64,000 nt of DNA from Teredinibacter turnerae (lineage in GTDB: Bacteria > Pseudomonadota > Gammaproteobacteria > Pseudomonadales > Cellvibrionaceae), in assembly GCF_037935975.1 (NCBI RefSeq), contig NZ_CP149817.1, positions 3,224,001 through 3,288,000 on the forward strand, in the 5' to 3' direction. The notes under the pieces were generated by a model. That model searched no databases. It was given only the letters and a program-made list of their open reading frames with translations, and had not been told where the DNA came from. Positions 1 to 14,316 of this stretch are shown one piece after another. A program made the translations under genes and the position numbers. Within the stretch, counting starts at the first letter, position 1; every line of letters begins with the position of its first letter.

Positions 1-253
1 TCACCACAGTTTGCTCAAATGGCGGCTCGACCTGCCAGAAAAACCTGCCGGGGTTACTCACCTTCACCAGCCCTTTCGTTTTTTGCAGTTCGGCGCCTGA
101 GTCGTCCAGTAACCGCTGCTCAAAGTGCGCGGAAAAAGTGTTCAGTGCTTGTAACTTAGCACTCAAATCAGCCACGTCGTCCGCCCAGGATACAGAGCAA
201 AACAGCCCGTTTAACAGAATAGCCGCAGTGAAAAATATATTTTTTAACGCCAT
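1..253 (-). CDS. lolA: Outer-membrane lipoprotein carrier LolA, N-terminal part
   Basis: Periplasmic chaperone that takes lipoproteins from LolCDE and carries them to LolB at the outer membrane. Only the first 84 codons lie in the window; the gene runs off the left edge. The start is ATG at 253. A signal peptide covers about residues 1-22 (MALKNIFFTAAILLNGLF, ending SVSWA). The mature start resembles LolA: a leucine-rich helix, then FSAHFEQRL, then PGRFFWQVEPPFEQTVV, the family's conserved first strands. The start lies 6 bases after the ftsK stop, so it is probably co-transcribed with ftsK, the usual arrangement in gammaproteobacteria. Identification is firm despite the truncation. Confidence 0.9.
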   Translation of the reverse strand, partial: MALKNIFFTAAILLNGLFCSVSWADDVADLSAKLQALNTFSAHFEQRLLDDSGAELQKTKGLVKVSNPGRFFWQVEPPFEQTVV

Positions 254-259
254 GATTAC

Positions 260-2596
260 CTACTTAGGTGGTGGTGGAGCAAGGACTTCGCGGCTGCCGT
301 TCGAACTCATTGGAGTGACAACACCCGCCATTTCCATATCTTCAATTAGCCGCGCAGCGCGGTTGTACCCTATGCGCAATTTTCGCTGCACAGAAGAGAT
401 GCTGGCTTTGCGCGTTTCAGTCACAAATGCTACGGCTTCGTCGTACAGTGGATCGGACTCGGACTTGCCGTCCTCATCTCCCTCGGAACTGAACCCCGGT
501 ACCGGGATGCTGGAAACCTCTTCGCTTAGAATATCGTCCAGGTAATCAGGTTCCCCGCGCTTTTTCCAATCCGCGACTACTTTATGCACTTCGTGGTCGT
601 CAATAAACGCGCCGTGAACGCGCACGGTATGTGCGGTGCCCGGTGGCAAAAAGAGCATGTCACCGTGCCCGAGAAGTTGTTCCGCACCGCCTTGGTCCAG
701 AATCGTTCGGGAATCGATTTTCGAAGACACCTGAAACGCCATTCGGGTCGGCACATTCGCCTTGATTAGACCAGTAATGACATCCACCGACGGGCGCTGG
801 GTCGCCAGTATCATGTGGATACCCGCAGCCCGTGCTTTTTGGGCAATACGCGCGATCAACTGTTCCACCTTCTTGCCGACGATCATCATCATGTCGGCGA
901 ATTCGTCGATCACCACCACAATAAACGGCATGGTGGTCAGATCCGGTGCGGTTGCGTTTTCCAGCTCGACCACGCCATCATCTTCGGGTGTCCAGAGTGG
1001 GTCGGGGATCGGCGCCCCGGCCTTCTCAGCGTCGCGCACTTTTTTGTTGTAACCGCTGATGTTCCGTACCCCGAGAGACGCCATCAACTTATAGCGCCGC
1101 TCCATCTCGCCTACGCACCAACGCAAACCGGTGGCGGCATCTTTCATGTCGGTAATCACCGGCGTCAGCAGATGAGGAATACCGTCGTACACCGACAATT
1201 CAAGCATTTTGGGGTCGACAAGAATCAGCCTCACCTCTTCTGGCGTTGATTTGTACAACATGCTCACCAGCATGGAGTTCACCCCAACCGATTTACCCGA
1301 GCCAGTTGTACCCGCCACCAACAAATGCGGCATACGCGCAAGATCGGCAACCACAGCCTCACCGGAAATATCATGCCCGAGCGCTAAGGTCAGTGGTGAC
1401 TTGGACTTATCGTACGCCTCCGCACCGATAACTTCGCTTAAGCGCACCATTTCGCGGTGCTCGTTGGGAATTTCCACTCCCACCACCGATTTACCTGGAA
1501 TCACCTCCACAACGCGCACACTGATCACCGCCAGCGAGCGCGCGAGATCTTTGGCCAAATTGGAAATTTTGCTGACTTTCACACCAGGCGCCGGTTGAAT
1601 CTCAAACCGGGTAACCACTGGCCCAGGCAGCACCGCCACCACATCCGCTATAACGCCAAAATCTTTCAGCTTTAGCTCCAGCAGACGCGACATGGCCTCC
1701 AGAGACTCTTCCGAGTAGCCTTTGTCGCTTTTCTTGTCTGCCGGTTCAAGTAACTCTAGCGGCGGCAAATCACCGACGGGCGGAGTATCGTCAAACTCCA
1801 GTTTCTGCTGTTTTTCCCGATTAACACGTTCGCTGGGTTCTGGCTTTTTCTTGGGTGGCTCAATTTTGGGTGGAATTTTTTCTTTCACTTTCGCCACGTG
1901 AACTTTGGCCGCTTCACGGCGTTGCGCCACCGCTGCTTGCGCTTCGCGTTGCTCCTGTTTAGCGCGCTTTCTTGCTTCACGCTTTTGCTTCACATGCGCA
2001 ATAAATCGCAACACGGCGGCGCCCAGTGCATCCATGACTGCGAACCAGGAAATCTCTGCGAAAATCGTGAGGCCAAATAGGAGCATCGCCAGAAGCAGCA
2101 GACTCCCACCCATATAGCCGAAGGCGCCATGAATCGCGGTTGCAGTTGTTAACCCCAAGTACCCGCCTGCGGAAAACGGCAAGTAGGTACTTTCAGTTCC
2201 ATACTGCATAACCGCCAAGCCAGTAGCGGCGACCATCACCAGGATAAACCCCACAAAACGAACGGCAAAAATCAGCAGGTCTGGCTGAAATGCCCGCCGT
2301 TCGCGCAGCTGCAAGACCACTTGATAGGCCAGCATTAGCGGGAATAGATAGGCGAGAGCGCCGAACAGCGAGAAAAATACATCAGAAAGCCAGGCACCAG
2401 CCGGGCCACCGGCATTGTCGACGGTACCATTGCCCGACGATGACCACCCCGGGTCAGACGTACTGTAAGTAAACAGCGCCAGCGCAATATAGGCGCACGT
2501 CAACACAAGGCCAATCAACACTCCTTCGCGTATTATGCGTACAGCAATGGGGGATTTTTCGGCGGGATCTTCAGTACCGGCTACTATTTTACTCAA
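260..2596 (-). CDS. ftsK: DNA translocase FtsK
   Basis: Septal DNA pump that moves the terminus region and activates XerCD resolution at dif. The protein has about four N-terminal membrane helices (first near [18 protein letters not shown]), a short charged linker rich in K, E, Q and P, then the RecA-like motor with Walker [11 protein letters not shown] and Walker [11 protein letters not shown]. The C-terminal gamma winged helix ([19 protein letters not shown]) reads KOPS. The linker is much shorter than in E. coli, as in Pseudomonas FtsK. The frame is open upstream to a GTG at 2761, but that extension has no membrane or domain character. I prefer the TTG at 2596, which gives 778 residues; no strong ribosome site decides it. 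Confidence 0.93.
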   Translation of the reverse strand: MSKIVAGTEDPAEKSPIAVRIIREGVLIGLVLTCAYIALALFTYSTSDPGWSSSGNGTVDNAGGPAGAWLSDVFFSLFGALAYLFPLMLAYQVVLQLRERRAFQPDLLIFAVRFVGFILVMVAATGLAVMQYGTESTYLPFSAGGYLGLTTATAIHGAFGYMGGSLLLLAMLLFGLTIFAEISWFAVMDALGAAVLRFIAHVKQKREARKRAKQEQREAQAAVAQRREAAKVHVAKVKEKIPPKIEPPKKKPEPSERVNREKQQKLEFDDTPPVGDLPPLELLEPADKKSDKGYSEESLEAMSRLLELKLKDFGVIADVVAVLPGPVVTRFEIQPAPGVKVSKISNLAKDLARSLAVISVRVVEVIPGKSVVGVEIPNEHREMVRLSEVIGAEAYDKSKSPLTLALGHDISGEAVVADLARMPHLLVAGTTGSGKSVGVNSMLVSMLYKSTPEEVRLILVDPKMLELSVYDGIPHLLTPVITDMKDAATGLRWCVGEMERRYKLMASLGVRNISGYNKKVRDAEKAGAPIPDPLWTPEDDGVVELENATAPDLTTMPFIVVVIDEFADMMMIVGKKVEQLIARIAQKARAAGIHMILATQRPSVDVITGLIKANVPTRMAFQVSSKIDSRTILDQGGAEQLLGHGDMLFLPPGTAHTVRVHGAFIDDHEVHKVVADWKKRGEPDYLDDILSEEVSSIPVPGFSSEGDEDGKSESDPLYDEAVAFVTETRKASISSVQRKLRIGYNRAARLIEDMEMAGVVTPMSSNGSREVLAPPPPK

Positions 2597-2813
2597 GATA
2601 ATTCTCGTGCTGCGTTTCTTAGCTTTTAGGATAAAATATGACAAATTTTTCGGGCTATTGTACCCGAATTTGTTACGCGTCAGTTTTTCCCTGCGATAAT
2701 CCGGGACAATGCTGTTTTTTTCACCTATCAGATTAGTTTTGGCTATGACAAACATAGGCACCAGCGCAATGGCTGAAAGTCGAGCGATAGATTAACATCC
2801 GCGCCTGAACTGA

Positions 2814-3788
<975 letters not shown>

Positions 3789-3797
3789 GCCCTCCTC

Positions 3798-3840
3798 CCC
3801 CCGTTCGCTCTCGCCGAGCTGATACGGGGGTTGCTTTCCC
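3798..3840 (+). terminator. Probable terminator after trxB
   Basis: CCCCCGT at 3798-3804 pairs with ACGGGGG at 3824-3830 around a 19-base loop. It is followed by a T-rich stretch (TTGCTTTCCC, then CTCTTTTC). It lies just after the trxB stop and before aat. The interrupted T tract makes it a weaker factor-independent terminator, possibly only attenuating. Confidence 0.45.
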
Positions 3841-3888
3841 TCTTTTCTGTTGTAGCATGACTCGACTTCATTCAGGTAACGAGACCTT

Positions 3889-4665
3889 ATGAGTCAACTG
3901 CAATGGCTGGACGCGGACGACCTGCGCTTTCCTCCTACCCACAGCGCTTTGCGCGACCCTGACGGTCTGCTTGCAGTCGGTGGTGACCTGTCACCCGCAC
4001 GCCTGATTGAATCCTATTCCCACGGCATTTTCCCCTGGTACAGCGACGGCCAACCGCTTCTGTGGTGGACGCCAGATCCACGCATGGTCTTGCGGCCAGC
4101 GCATGTTCATCGCGGTCGGACTTTGCGTAAGCTACTCCGTCAACACCCATTCACTATCACGGTGGACAAAGCATTCGATGCAGTTACGCAAGCCTGCGGC
4201 ACGATCGAAAGAGAGGGGCAGGATGGAACCTGGATAACCCAGGAGATGCTTGCCGCTTATTCCAAGCTCAACCGCTTAGGGGCAGCGCACTCTCTTGAAG
4301 TTTGGTTGCAGAACGAACTCGTAGGTGGCCTCTACGGAGTTGCCCTGGGTACGGTCTTCTTTGGTGAGTCTATGTTCAGCCGTGTATCTGGCGCATCCAA
4401 AGTGGGCTTCTCAATACTATGTCAACAACTGGAGAACTGGGGGTTTGAGCTGGTGGATTGCCAAATACACAGCGAATATTTGGCCTCTTTCGGCGCCCAA
4501 GAGATACCGCGAGCTAGGTTCGAGAAGCTACTCGCACAATATGTTTGGAACACGCCCCGTGTGCCTGCTGCCGCTCACTATCACAACCCAATACCTATGA
4601 GCAGACCGTGCCCTCCGCTTATCAGCTGGCACATGGCCTGGACCGCCGGAGAGGACCACGCGTGA
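3889..4665 (+). CDS. aat: Leucyl/phenylalanyl-tRNA--protein transferase
   Basis: Transfers Leu or Phe from aminoacyl-tRNA to proteins with N-terminal Arg or Lys, creating a primary destabilising residue for ClpS-ClpAP. The family's opening block is present (RFPPTHSALRDPDGLLAVGG), followed by SHGIFPWYS, LWWTPDPRMVL and the GESMFSRVSGASKV core of the GNAT-like fold. At 258 residues it is slightly longer than the E. coli enzyme. Its stop overlaps the GTG start of bpt, so the two transferases are translationally coupled. Confidence 0.96.
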   Translation: MSQLQWLDADDLRFPPTHSALRDPDGLLAVGGDLSPARLIESYSHGIFPWYSDGQPLLWWTPDPRMVLRPAHVHRGRTLRKLLRQHPFTITVDKAFDAVTQACGTIEREGQDGTWITQEMLAAYSKLNRLGAAHSLEVWLQNELVGGLYGVALGTVFFGESMFSRVSGASKVGFSILCQQLENWGFELVDCQIHSEYLASFGAQEIPRARFEKLLAQYVWNTPRVPAAAHYHNPIPMSRPCPPLISWHMAWTAGEDHA

Positions 4666-5393
4666 CAAAGCTTGCTCAGCTTAAGCTGTACGCTACCCGC
4701 CCCCACCCGTGCAGCTACCTGGATGATCAGGAAGCCACCACCGTGTTCATCGACCCGAATGCCACCATAGATGCTTCGCTTTATAGCGAACTTTCTGCGT
4801 ACGGCTTTCGACGCAGCGGCAGCCATGTGTACCGGCCACACTGCGAACAATGTCAGGCATGCATACCAATTAGAGTGAGCGCAGACAGTTTTAGGCCCAA
4901 TCGCAGCCAGAGGCGCTGCTTAAAACTCAATGCAGATTTGGTTGTATCCGAGCACGAAAGTATCGACAACGAAGAATGTTTTAGTTTGTATGAGCGCTAC
5001 ATCAACGAACGCCACAGTGACGGCGATATGTACCCCGCGGATAAAACACAATATCGAGACTTTCTCACCTCCGAATGGGGCATCACCCGGTTTTTGTTAT
5101 TCCGTGACCCACAGCAGTCGTTGCAGGCCGTTGCGGTTGTCGACCGCCTTAAAAACGGGCTTTCAGCGGTGTACACATTTTTCGATCCGGACGCGGAAAA
5201 GCGGAGCCTCGGTCGTTTCGCCATCCTTTATCAATTAGAGCAAGCCAAACAACAACATCTCCCCTACCTCTATTTGGGCTACTGGATAAGAGCTTGCACC
5301 AAAATGAATTACAAAACGGACTATCAACCTTACCAGATGCTGATCAATCAAAATTGGGTCAGCATTGATGTAAGCAGTGTTATGAAGCGCTAG
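4662..5393 (+). CDS. bpt: Aspartate/glutamate leucyltransferase (Bpt)
   Basis: Attaches Leu to proteins beginning with Asp or Glu, the second entry route to the bacterial N-degron pathway. The protein (243 residues) has the N-terminal ATE domain, with CSYLDDQEATTVFIDP and the cysteine-rich CEQCQACIPIRV. The C-terminal domain has YTFFDPD, RSLGRFAILYQLEQA and the LGYWI...KMNYK block. The start is GTG at 4662, inside the aat stop (GTGA overlap). A longer frame from 4545 overlaps aat and has no homologous character. It was formerly annotated as arginyl-tRNA transferase (ate); the bacterial subgroup uses leucyl-tRNA. Confidence 0.94.
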   Translation: MTKLAQLKLYATRPHPCSYLDDQEATTVFIDPNATIDASLYSELSAYGFRRSGSHVYRPHCEQCQACIPIRVSADSFRPNRSQRRCLKLNADLVVSEHESIDNEECFSLYERYINERHSDGDMYPADKTQYRDFLTSEWGITRFLLFRDPQQSLQAVAVVDRLKNGLSAVYTFFDPDAEKRSLGRFAILYQLEQAKQQHLPYLYLGYWIRACTKMNYKTDYQPYQMLINQNWVSIDVSSVMKR

Positions 5394-5573
5394 CTCAATC
5401 ACCGCGCAAAGTTCACTCCGACGAGACCGCTAACCGCTAAGAAAAACCACATCAATTGGGAAGTGACCAATGATTTGCGCAATAAAGCAGCGGTTTAACT
5501 TGGATTCCAACGGTAATTCAGGCAAAATGCCGCCTCTTGAAAATTCCGACAACAGAATTGAGGTTTCTGCCGA

Positions 5574-5792
5574 ATGGCAAAAGAAGACAATTTTGAGCTG
5601 GAAGGTGAAGTTATTGATACTCTTCCCAATACTACCTTCCGAGTAAAGCTAGAAAACGGTCATGTTGTGACCGCACATATTTCTGGCAAAATGCGTAAAA
5701 ACTACATCCGTATTCTCACTGGCGACAAGGTCAAAGTAGAAATGACCCCATATGATCTGAGCAAAGGCCGGATCACCTATCGCGCCCGTTAA
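5574..5792 (+). CDS. infA: Translation initiation factor IF-1
   Basis: A 72-residue single S1/OB-fold protein that binds the ribosomal A site during initiation. It is the family's standard length, with [20 protein letters not shown], the central [15 protein letters not shown] and the C-terminal [17 protein letters not shown]. The 180 bases between bpt and infA suggest its own promoter, but no convincing -35/-10 pair was found. It ends in a strong bidirectional terminator shared with clpA. Confidence 0.97.
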   Translation: MAKEDNFELEGEVIDTLPNTTFRVKLENGHVVTAHISGKMRKNYIRILTGDKVKVEMTPYDLSKGRITYRAR

Positions 5793-5808
5793 TATCACAT
5801 ATCTACGT

Positions 5809-5840
5809 AAAAAAGGCCTGCGATTAGCGCAGGCCTTTTT
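5809..5840. terminator. Bidirectional terminator between infA and clpA
   Basis: AAAAAGGCCTGCG and CGCAGGCCTTTTT form a perfect 13-base stem around ATTAG. The A run on one side and T run on the other give a U tract in both directions, serving the convergent infA (+) and clpA (-). Confidence 0.9.
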
Positions 5841-5893
5841 AGTTTTGCGCTACCAAACAGAAGGCACCAAAACCAGAGAGAGCGGCTTACTTT

Positions 5894-8194
5894 TTAAGTG
5901 CAAACTTCCGGCGTGCGCTGTTCTGCGGATACTTCAGGGTGAGGAACGACTTTGAGCTTACCGTCTTCCACTACCACCGAGACAACCCCGCCACCGTCAG
6001 ATAGCTCACCAAACAGCAACATCTCTGCAAGCGGTTTCTTGACCATATCCTGGATTATGCGAGCCATTGGCCTCGCACCCATTTTTTCGTCGTAACCGTT
6101 AACAGCCAGCCATTCTCGCGCTTCATCAGTGACTTCAAGCGTAATCTTCTTGTCGTCAAGCTGATGTTGCAGCTCCATAAGGAACTTATCGACAACGGTT
6201 TTAACCACCTCGAGTGACAAGCTGCCAAACTGGATAATACTGTCGAGCCGGTTGCGGAACTCAGGCGTAAACGCGCGCTTAATTGCCTCCATGCCGTCGG
6301 TTGTGTGATCCTGCTGAGTGAACCCGATTGAAGTTCTGCTCATCGTCTCTGCACCGGCGTTTGTCGTCATGATAAGAACAATGTTTCTAAAATCGGCCGC
6401 ACGCCCGTTGTTGTCAGTAAGTGTTCCGTGGTCCATTACCTGAAGCAGCAGGTTAAACACATCAGGATGAGCTTTTTCGATTTCGTCGAGTAGCACTACA
6501 CAATGAGGCTGTTTGGTAACGGCATCTGTGAGCAGCCCGCCCTGATCGAAACCTACGTAGCCAGGAGGCGCACCAATCAAGCGGGAAACAGTATGCCTTT
6601 CCATGTATTCCGACATATCGAAACGCACCAACTCAACACCCATCGCGCTCGCCAGCTGTTTACACAGCTCCGTTTTACCCACACCTGTAGGGCCGGCAAA
6701 GAGGAAAGAGCCAATGGGCTTGTCGTGATTGGTCAGTCCAGCACGGTTAAGCTTAATTGAGGAAGAAATCGCGGAAATCGCTTCCTCTTGGCCAAACACC
6801 GTCATACGCAAGGTATCTTCAAGTTTAGAGAGCAATTCCTTATCGCTTGAAGTGACGGTTTTCGCCGGTACTCGCGCTATCTTCGCAATAATATTCTCGA
6901 TGTCTTTTACACCAATAATTTTTTTGCGTTTGGATTCCGGTTGCAACTGCTGGTAAGCACCCGCCTCATCAATAACGTCGATCGCTTTATCAGGCATAAA
7001 ACGATCACTGATGTACTTGGCCGCAAGTTCGGACGCGCTTTTAAGGGCAGTGTCCGTATACTTAAGATTGTGGTGTTTCTCGAAGCGACTTTTCAGCCCC
7101 TTCAAAATTTTGTAAGTATCATCGACAGAGGGCTCGTTCACGTCGATTTTTTGGAAGCGACGGGACAAGGCACGGTCTTTGTCGAAAATACCGCGGTATT
7201 CTTGAAAGGTCGTCGAGCCAATACAGCGTAAATCACCACTGGTGAGAAGCGGTTTTAGCAGGTTGGACGCATCCATCACGCCCCCAGACGCCGCACCGGC
7301 ACCAATGATTGTGTGTATCTCATCGATAAACAACACCGCACCTTCACGCTTCTTAAGTTCCGCTAACAGGCCTTTAAAGCGTTTTTCAAAATCACCCCGA
7401 TACTTTGTGCCCGCAAGCAAAGAACCCAAATCGAGCGAGTAAACCACGCTGTTTTCGAGTACCTCGGGCACCTCTTTATCGATGATTTTTTTAGCCAGGC
7501 CCTCAGCGATCGCCGTTTTACCGACACCGCTTTCACCAACCAGTAACGGGTTGTTTTTGCGCCTGCGAGCGAGTATTTGAATTACACGCTCCACTTCGTA
7601 ATCCCGACCCACAAGCGGATCTATACGACCTTTTTGTGCTTGTTCGTTCAAATTTGTCGCAAACGACTCGAGAGGATTTGTCTGGCCTCCCTCACCCGTG
7701 CCAGTTACTTCCTCGTCCATCTGTTCGCTGCCATGGTCTGCATGCGGGTTCGAACCGGAGACTTTGGAAATACCATGAGTGATAAAATTTACGACATCAA
7801 TCCGAGCAATACTCTGTTGCTTCAGGTAGTAAACCGCCTGACTTTCCTGCTCGCTGAATATCGCCACCAGCACGTTTGCACCAGTGACTTCGTTTTTACC
7901 AGAGGATTGGACGTGGAACACGGCTCGTTGCAGAACCCGCTGGAAGCCCAGTGTTGGCTGGGTTTCGCGCTCTTTGTCGGTCTCCGGTATCAATGGCGTT
8001 GTCGTATCGACAAACTCTGAAAGGTCCCGCCTCAAAATGCCCAAATCGGCACCGCACGCGCGTAGCACGCTCGCCGCCGATTCGTTGTCCAACAGGGCGA
8101 GTAGAAGATGCTCTACTGTCATAAACTCATGACGTTTTGAACGGGCACCTTTGAATGCATTGTTCAATGTTGCTTCTAGCTCTTTGCTCAGCAT
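5894..8194 (-). CDS. clpA: ATP-dependent Clp protease unfoldase ClpA
   Basis: Hexameric AAA+ unfoldase that feeds substrates to ClpP; with ClpS it degrades N-degron proteins. The N-terminal repeat domain ([29 protein letters not shown]) is followed by two AAA modules with Walker A GESGVGKT and GPTGVGKTE, and Walker [10 protein letters not shown] and [14 protein letters not shown]. The ClpP-docking IGF loop is in [14 protein letters not shown], before the FRNRLD sensor region. At 766 residues it is the usual length. ClpP is not in this window. It lies 79 bases downstream of clpS. Confidence 0.97.
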   Translation of the reverse strand: MLSKELEATLNNAFKGARSKRHEFMTVEHLLLALLDNESAASVLRACGADLGILRRDLSEFVDTTTPLIPETDKERETQPTLGFQRVLQRAVFHVQSSGKNEVTGANVLVAIFSEQESQAVYYLKQQSIARIDVVNFITHGISKVSGSNPHADHGSEQMDEEVTGTGEGGQTNPLESFATNLNEQAQKGRIDPLVGRDYEVERVIQILARRRKNNPLLVGESGVGKTAIAEGLAKKIIDKEVPEVLENSVVYSLDLGSLLAGTKYRGDFEKRFKGLLAELKKREGAVLFIDEIHTIIGAGAASGGVMDASNLLKPLLTSGDLRCIGSTTFQEYRGIFDKDRALSRRFQKIDVNEPSVDDTYKILKGLKSRFEKHHNLKYTDTALKSASELAAKYISDRFMPDKAIDVIDEAGAYQQLQPESKRKKIIGVKDIENIIAKIARVPAKTVTSSDKELLSKLEDTLRMTVFGQEEAISAISSSIKLNRAGLTNHDKPIGSFLFAGPTGVGKTELCKQLASAMGVELVRFDMSEYMERHTVSRLIGAPPGYVGFDQGGLLTDAVTKQPHCVVLLDEIEKAHPDVFNLLLQVMDHGTLTDNNGRAADFRNIVLIMTTNAGAETMSRTSIGFTQQDHTTDGMEAIKRAFTPEFRNRLDSIIQFGSLSLEVVKTVVDKFLMELQHQLDDKKITLEVTDEAREWLAVNGYDEKMGARPMARIIQDMVKKPLAEMLLFGELSDGGGVVSVVVEDGKLKVVPHPEVSAEQRTPEVCT

Positions 8195-8273
8195 CGTTTA
8201 TACACCTGTTAGTTTCACTAACACTGTTAAGAGTTATTCGAAAACAGTGCCAGTTTTTGCGTTTGACCTGAAA

Positions 8274-8648
8274 TCAATCAGAATCGCCATCATCACAAGC
8301 TTCGATCTCACACAGTAAAGGATGTTCGTTTTGACGAGCAAATTGGTTCACTTGCATCGCCTTGGTTTCTGCAACATCCCGGGAATAAACACCACACACA
8401 GCCTTCCCCTTCGTGTGAACTGTCAACATGACATGTGTGGCTTTCTCGCGATCCATATTAAAGAATGACTCCAGAACGTGGACGACAAACTCCATAGGCG
8501 TGTAATCGTCATTCAAAAGTACCACCTTGTACATTGGCGGCTTTTTCAAACGAGGCTTTGCTTCCTGAACAGCCAGCCCACTGTCTGCGCCTGAGTCCAC
8601 ATCGTCATCTTTACTTAATGTTAGATGAAGATTTTTCGAATTTCTCAT
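8274..8648 (-). CDS. clpS: ClpS, N-degron adaptor for ClpA
   Basis: Small adaptor that binds proteins starting with Leu, Phe, Tyr or Trp and delivers them to ClpA. The binding-pocket residues are present: Asn46-Asp47 in [12 protein letters not shown], Met52, and His78 in [14 protein letters not shown]. The first 38 residues form a flexible acidic extension, longer than E. coli's. At 124 residues it is a classical ClpS. It lies upstream of clpA and divergent from cspD, the standard order. Confidence 0.96.
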   Translation of the reverse strand: MRNSKNLHLTLSKDDDVDSGADSGLAVQEAKPRLKKPPMYKVVLLNDDYTPMEFVVHVLESFFNMDREKATHVMLTVHTKGKAVCGVYSRDVAETKAMQVNQFARQNEHPLLCEIEACDDGDSD

Positions 8649-8732
8649 GTATTACACCAACCACACAAAACGTTATAGAACCTGATTCTAACTGAACCAA
8701 AAGGAGGCAAACAGTTCAGTTTGCGCAAATAC

Positions 8733-8786
8733 TTGACAACTGGCGTCATGTTGGTTACAAAGTGTTCAACCCGTCAGGGAGACGGG
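8733..8786 (+). promoter_or_regulatory. Putative cspD promoter and leader hairpin
   Basis: TTGACA at 8733-8738 is spaced 17 bases from TACAAA at 8756-8761, a plausible sigma-70 promoter facing cspD. The following leader holds CCCGTC/GACGGG (8770-8775 and 8781-8786), a perfect 6-base hairpin. The assignment is from sequence alone. Confidence 0.5.
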
Positions 8787-8855
8787 CGCTGTATAACAAT
8801 AAGTACCCGTTGGATGTATATGGGGTTAAAAGCAACAAGATAAAGGGACCGAGAT

Positions 8856-9143
8856 ATGCCTACCGGAACCGTAAAATGGTTTAACAACGCCAAAGGCTTT
8901 GGGTTTATTTTGCCCGAGGGCGGCGGCGAAGATCTCTTCGCACACTACTCTTCCGTTGAAATGGATGGATACCGCACGCTAAAAGCCGGTCAGCCCGTAA
9001 GTTTCGACATAGAACAGGGCGATAAAGGCTTACACGCCAAACATATTCGCGTGCTCAAAACGCCCGCTTCGGCAGACGATTCTGAGTCACAGGATAACGA
9101 GAAAGCACCCAACCCAGAGGATCATCTCATCACAGAATCCTAG
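8856..9143 (+). CDS. cspD: Cold-shock-domain protein CspD
   Basis: Single-stranded nucleic-acid-binding protein; in E. coli CspD is made in stationary phase and inhibits replication. The cold-shock domain fills residues 1-68, with RNP1 KGFGFI and RNP2 DLFAHYS (His where most Csp have Val-His). The remaining acidic tail to residue 95 is low complexity. The position next to clpS-clpA and YRTLKAGQPVSFDIEQGDKG fit CspD rather than CspA. It ends at a strong terminator shared with icd. Confidence 0.92.
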   Translation: MPTGTVKWFNNAKGFGFILPEGGGEDLFAHYSSVEMDGYRTLKAGQPVSFDIEQGDKGLHAKHIRVLKTPASADDSESQDNEKAPNPEDHLITES

Positions 9144-9173
9144 ATTAAGGCGCTCTTGTAAAGTAGCTAGAAT

Positions 9174-9214
9174 AAAAAAGGCCGCTCTCCTTTCTCAAGG
9201 AGGCGGCCTTTTTT
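9174..9214. terminator. Bidirectional terminator between cspD and icd
   Basis: AAAAAAGGCCGC plus CTCC pairs with GGAG plus GCGGCCTTTTTT around a short loop. There are A and T runs on opposite sides, so it works for cspD (+) and icd (-). Confidence 0.88.
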
Positions 9215-9228
9215 ACAACCTGTATAGC

Positions 9229-12236
<3,008 letters not shown>

Positions 12237-12672
12237 GAAAAACGGCAAGTTCCTTATGGTGCAGGAACACTCCGAGGGCAACACGGTAATCAATCAGCCC
12301 GCTGGGCACCTGGAGGAAAATGAGACGCTAATTGCCGCCGCAGAGCGAGAAACGCTGGAGGAAACTCAGTGGGAAGTGAAAGTGACACACCTGTTGGGTA
12401 CAAGCCTGTACAAGGCGCCGCAAAATGGAATAACGTACTTTCGCGTAAGCTATATAGCTGAGGCACTCGCTTATCGGGAGGACTCTCCGCTCGATTCTGA
12501 TATTGACTGTGCTCTTTGGCTCAGCAAGCAGGATTTGCTCGCTAAAGAGAAAGCGCTGCGAAGCCCGATGGTGTTGCGCGACATCGAGCGGTATTTAGCC
12601 GGGGACCGGTTCCCGCTCGATATTCATAGAGACTTCACTGCAAATTAACATGCAGAGGGCCTGGAGACGACT

Positions 12673-14070
12673 CTAACGACGGTTAACGCGATTCAAGCCG
12701 TTGAGCGCAGCAACCCGGTAGGCTTCTGCCATAGTCGGGTAGTTAAACGTACTGGTGGCGAAATAGCTGATATTGTTCGCTTCGCCCGGCTGCTGCATGA
12801 TCGCCTGACCAATGTGAACAATTTCAGAAGCTTCCGCGCCAAAACAATGGATACCCAGAATTTCGTGCGTATCGACATGAAACAGAATTTTCAACATTCC
12901 CACGTCTTCCCCACTGATCTGGGCTCGCGCGGTATCCTTAAAAAAGGCCCGCCCCACTTCATAAGGAATTTGCGCCGATGTCAGCTCCGACTCTGTTCGC
13001 CCGACTGAACTGATTTCCGGAATGGTATAAATACCCGTCGGTGCATTTTCGACGAATCGCACCTCCCTGCCTTGAATTGCAGCGACAACTGAGCGTCCCT
13101 GATCGAAGGACGCACTCGCCAAACTGGGCCAACCAATCACATCACCCGCCGCGTAAATATTTTCGATTTCTGTGCGGTAAGACTTGTCTACTTTAACTTG
13201 TCCACGGTGATTCGCCGCCAATCCTATTTTTTCCAAATTAAGCGAATCGGTGTTACCCGTACGGCCATTACACCAGAGCAACGCATCTGCACGTATACGT
13301 TTTCCAGATTTAAGATACAAGGTCACGCCATGATCGTCGCACTCCAGGCGGTCATGCGCCTCGCTGTGCCTGACCATAACGCCGTTATTACGCAAGTGGT
13401 AGCTCAACGCATCGGAAATTTCATCATCGAGAAAACTCAACAAACGCTCACGGCCATTAATAAGGTCTACCTTTAAGCCCAGGCCACTAAAAATTGAAGC
13501 GTATTCACAGCCAATAACGCCAGCGCCAAATACAATGAGCGTACGCGGGGTGTGCTTCATCTCCAAAATGGAATCGCTGTCATAAACCCGAGGATGATCA
13601 AAGTCGATATCCGTAGGTCGATATGGACGTGAACCCGTCGCAATTAAAATATCCTTTGCAGCAACTACGTCTCTCGCTCCTTGAGAATCAATCACTTCCA
13701 CTTTGTCTTTTGCAAGAAAACTGGCGACGCCCTCGTGCACACGAATTCGATTGCGAGTGAAATATTCTGTGTGCAGCTCAACTTGCTTTGGAATGACTTG
13801 CGATGCAGCCTCAAGTATCCGAGGGTAGGTCAGTGGCTGGCTGTCGTGAATGTGCCGAAACAGCGGGTGTGAGTGGTAGGCTATCGCCTGCTTGACGGCA
13901 TTACGCAATGCTTTAGACGGTATGGTGCCTCGGTGTGCGCAGTTCCCGCCAAGCATGTTGTGCGCCTCTACTACGCCCACACGCAAGCCGTTTTTAATGC
14001 CTGCCATCGCAGCCGACTCCCCGGCTGGGCCAGCACCAATGACTAAAAGATCATACTCAAAATCTGACAT
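12673..14070 (-). CDS. sthA: Soluble pyridine nucleotide transhydrogenase
   Basis: Flavoprotein that reoxidises NADPH with NAD+. It belongs to the disulfide-reductase family: FAD motif [15 protein letters not shown], then [16 protein letters not shown], where Cys-Ala-His-Arg-Gly-Thr replaces the redox CxxxxC, which separates SthA from lipoamide dehydrogenase. The NAD motif [15 protein letters not shown] and [16 protein letters not shown] follow. Length is 465, as in E. coli. It starts 3 bases after the nqrM stop, so it is probably the last gene of the nqr operon. Confidence 0.96.
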   Translation of the reverse strand: MSDFEYDLLVIGAGPAGESAAMAGIKNGLRVGVVEAHNMLGGNCAHRGTIPSKALRNAVKQAIAYHSHPLFRHIHDSQPLTYPRILEAASQVIPKQVELHTEYFTRNRIRVHEGVASFLAKDKVEVIDSQGARDVVAAKDILIATGSRPYRPTDIDFDHPRVYDSDSILEMKHTPRTLIVFGAGVIGCEYASIFSGLGLKVDLINGRERLLSFLDDEISDALSYHLRNNGVMVRHSEAHDRLECDDHGVTLYLKSGKRIRADALLWCNGRTGNTDSLNLEKIGLAANHRGQVKVDKSYRTEIENIYAAGDVIGWPSLASASFDQGRSVVAAIQGREVRFVENAPTGIYTIPEISSVGRTESELTSAQIPYEVGRAFFKDTARAQISGEDVGMLKILFHVDTHEILGIHCFGAEASEIVHIGQAIMQQPGEANNISYFATSTFNYPTMAEAYRVAALNGLNRVNRR

Positions 14071-14073
14071 AAT

Positions 14074-14316
14074 TTACTTCTTGTCCGCATCATAAAACAT
14101 CGCTGCGGGTGCGGGAGCCGACTCTTTCGCCTGCCGCTCCTGTTCGTCCTCACACTTTTGAATATCGCCACCACAAATTTCGCACTCGCCATCTATGCCG
14201 ACCGCGCCCAACCCACCACAAGAACCTTTGATGGGTTTATTACTGAAAATTACACCAACAGACATGCCAGTCACGACCAACACCAGTACTGCAAACGCAA
14301 GAAAATAAACAATCAT
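14074..14316 (-). CDS. nqrM: Na+-NQR maturation factor NqrM
   Basis: Small membrane protein (80 residues, formerly DUF539) needed to insert the iron centre held by NqrD and NqrE. There is one N-terminal membrane helix (MIVYFLAFAVLVLVVTG), then a cysteine cluster, GSCGGLG and GECEICGGDIQKC, likely to bind iron. The start overlaps the apbE stop by four bases (ATGA). This position after nqrF-apbE is the family's standard one. Confidence 0.93.
   Translation of the reverse strand: MIVYFLAFAVLVLVVTGMSVGVIFSNKPIKGSCGGLGAVGIDGECEICGGDIQKCEDEQERQAKESAPAPAAMFYDADKK

Noticed and set aside
260-2117. Several plus-strand open frames of 60-144 codons across 138-2117
   Set aside because: They lie antisense to lolA and ftsK, whose protein motifs are unmistakable; frames of this length arise from codon bias.
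4545-4661. Longer start for bpt
   Set aside because: The extra 39 residues overlap aat out of frame and are unlike the family; GTG at 4662 gives the standard N-terminus.
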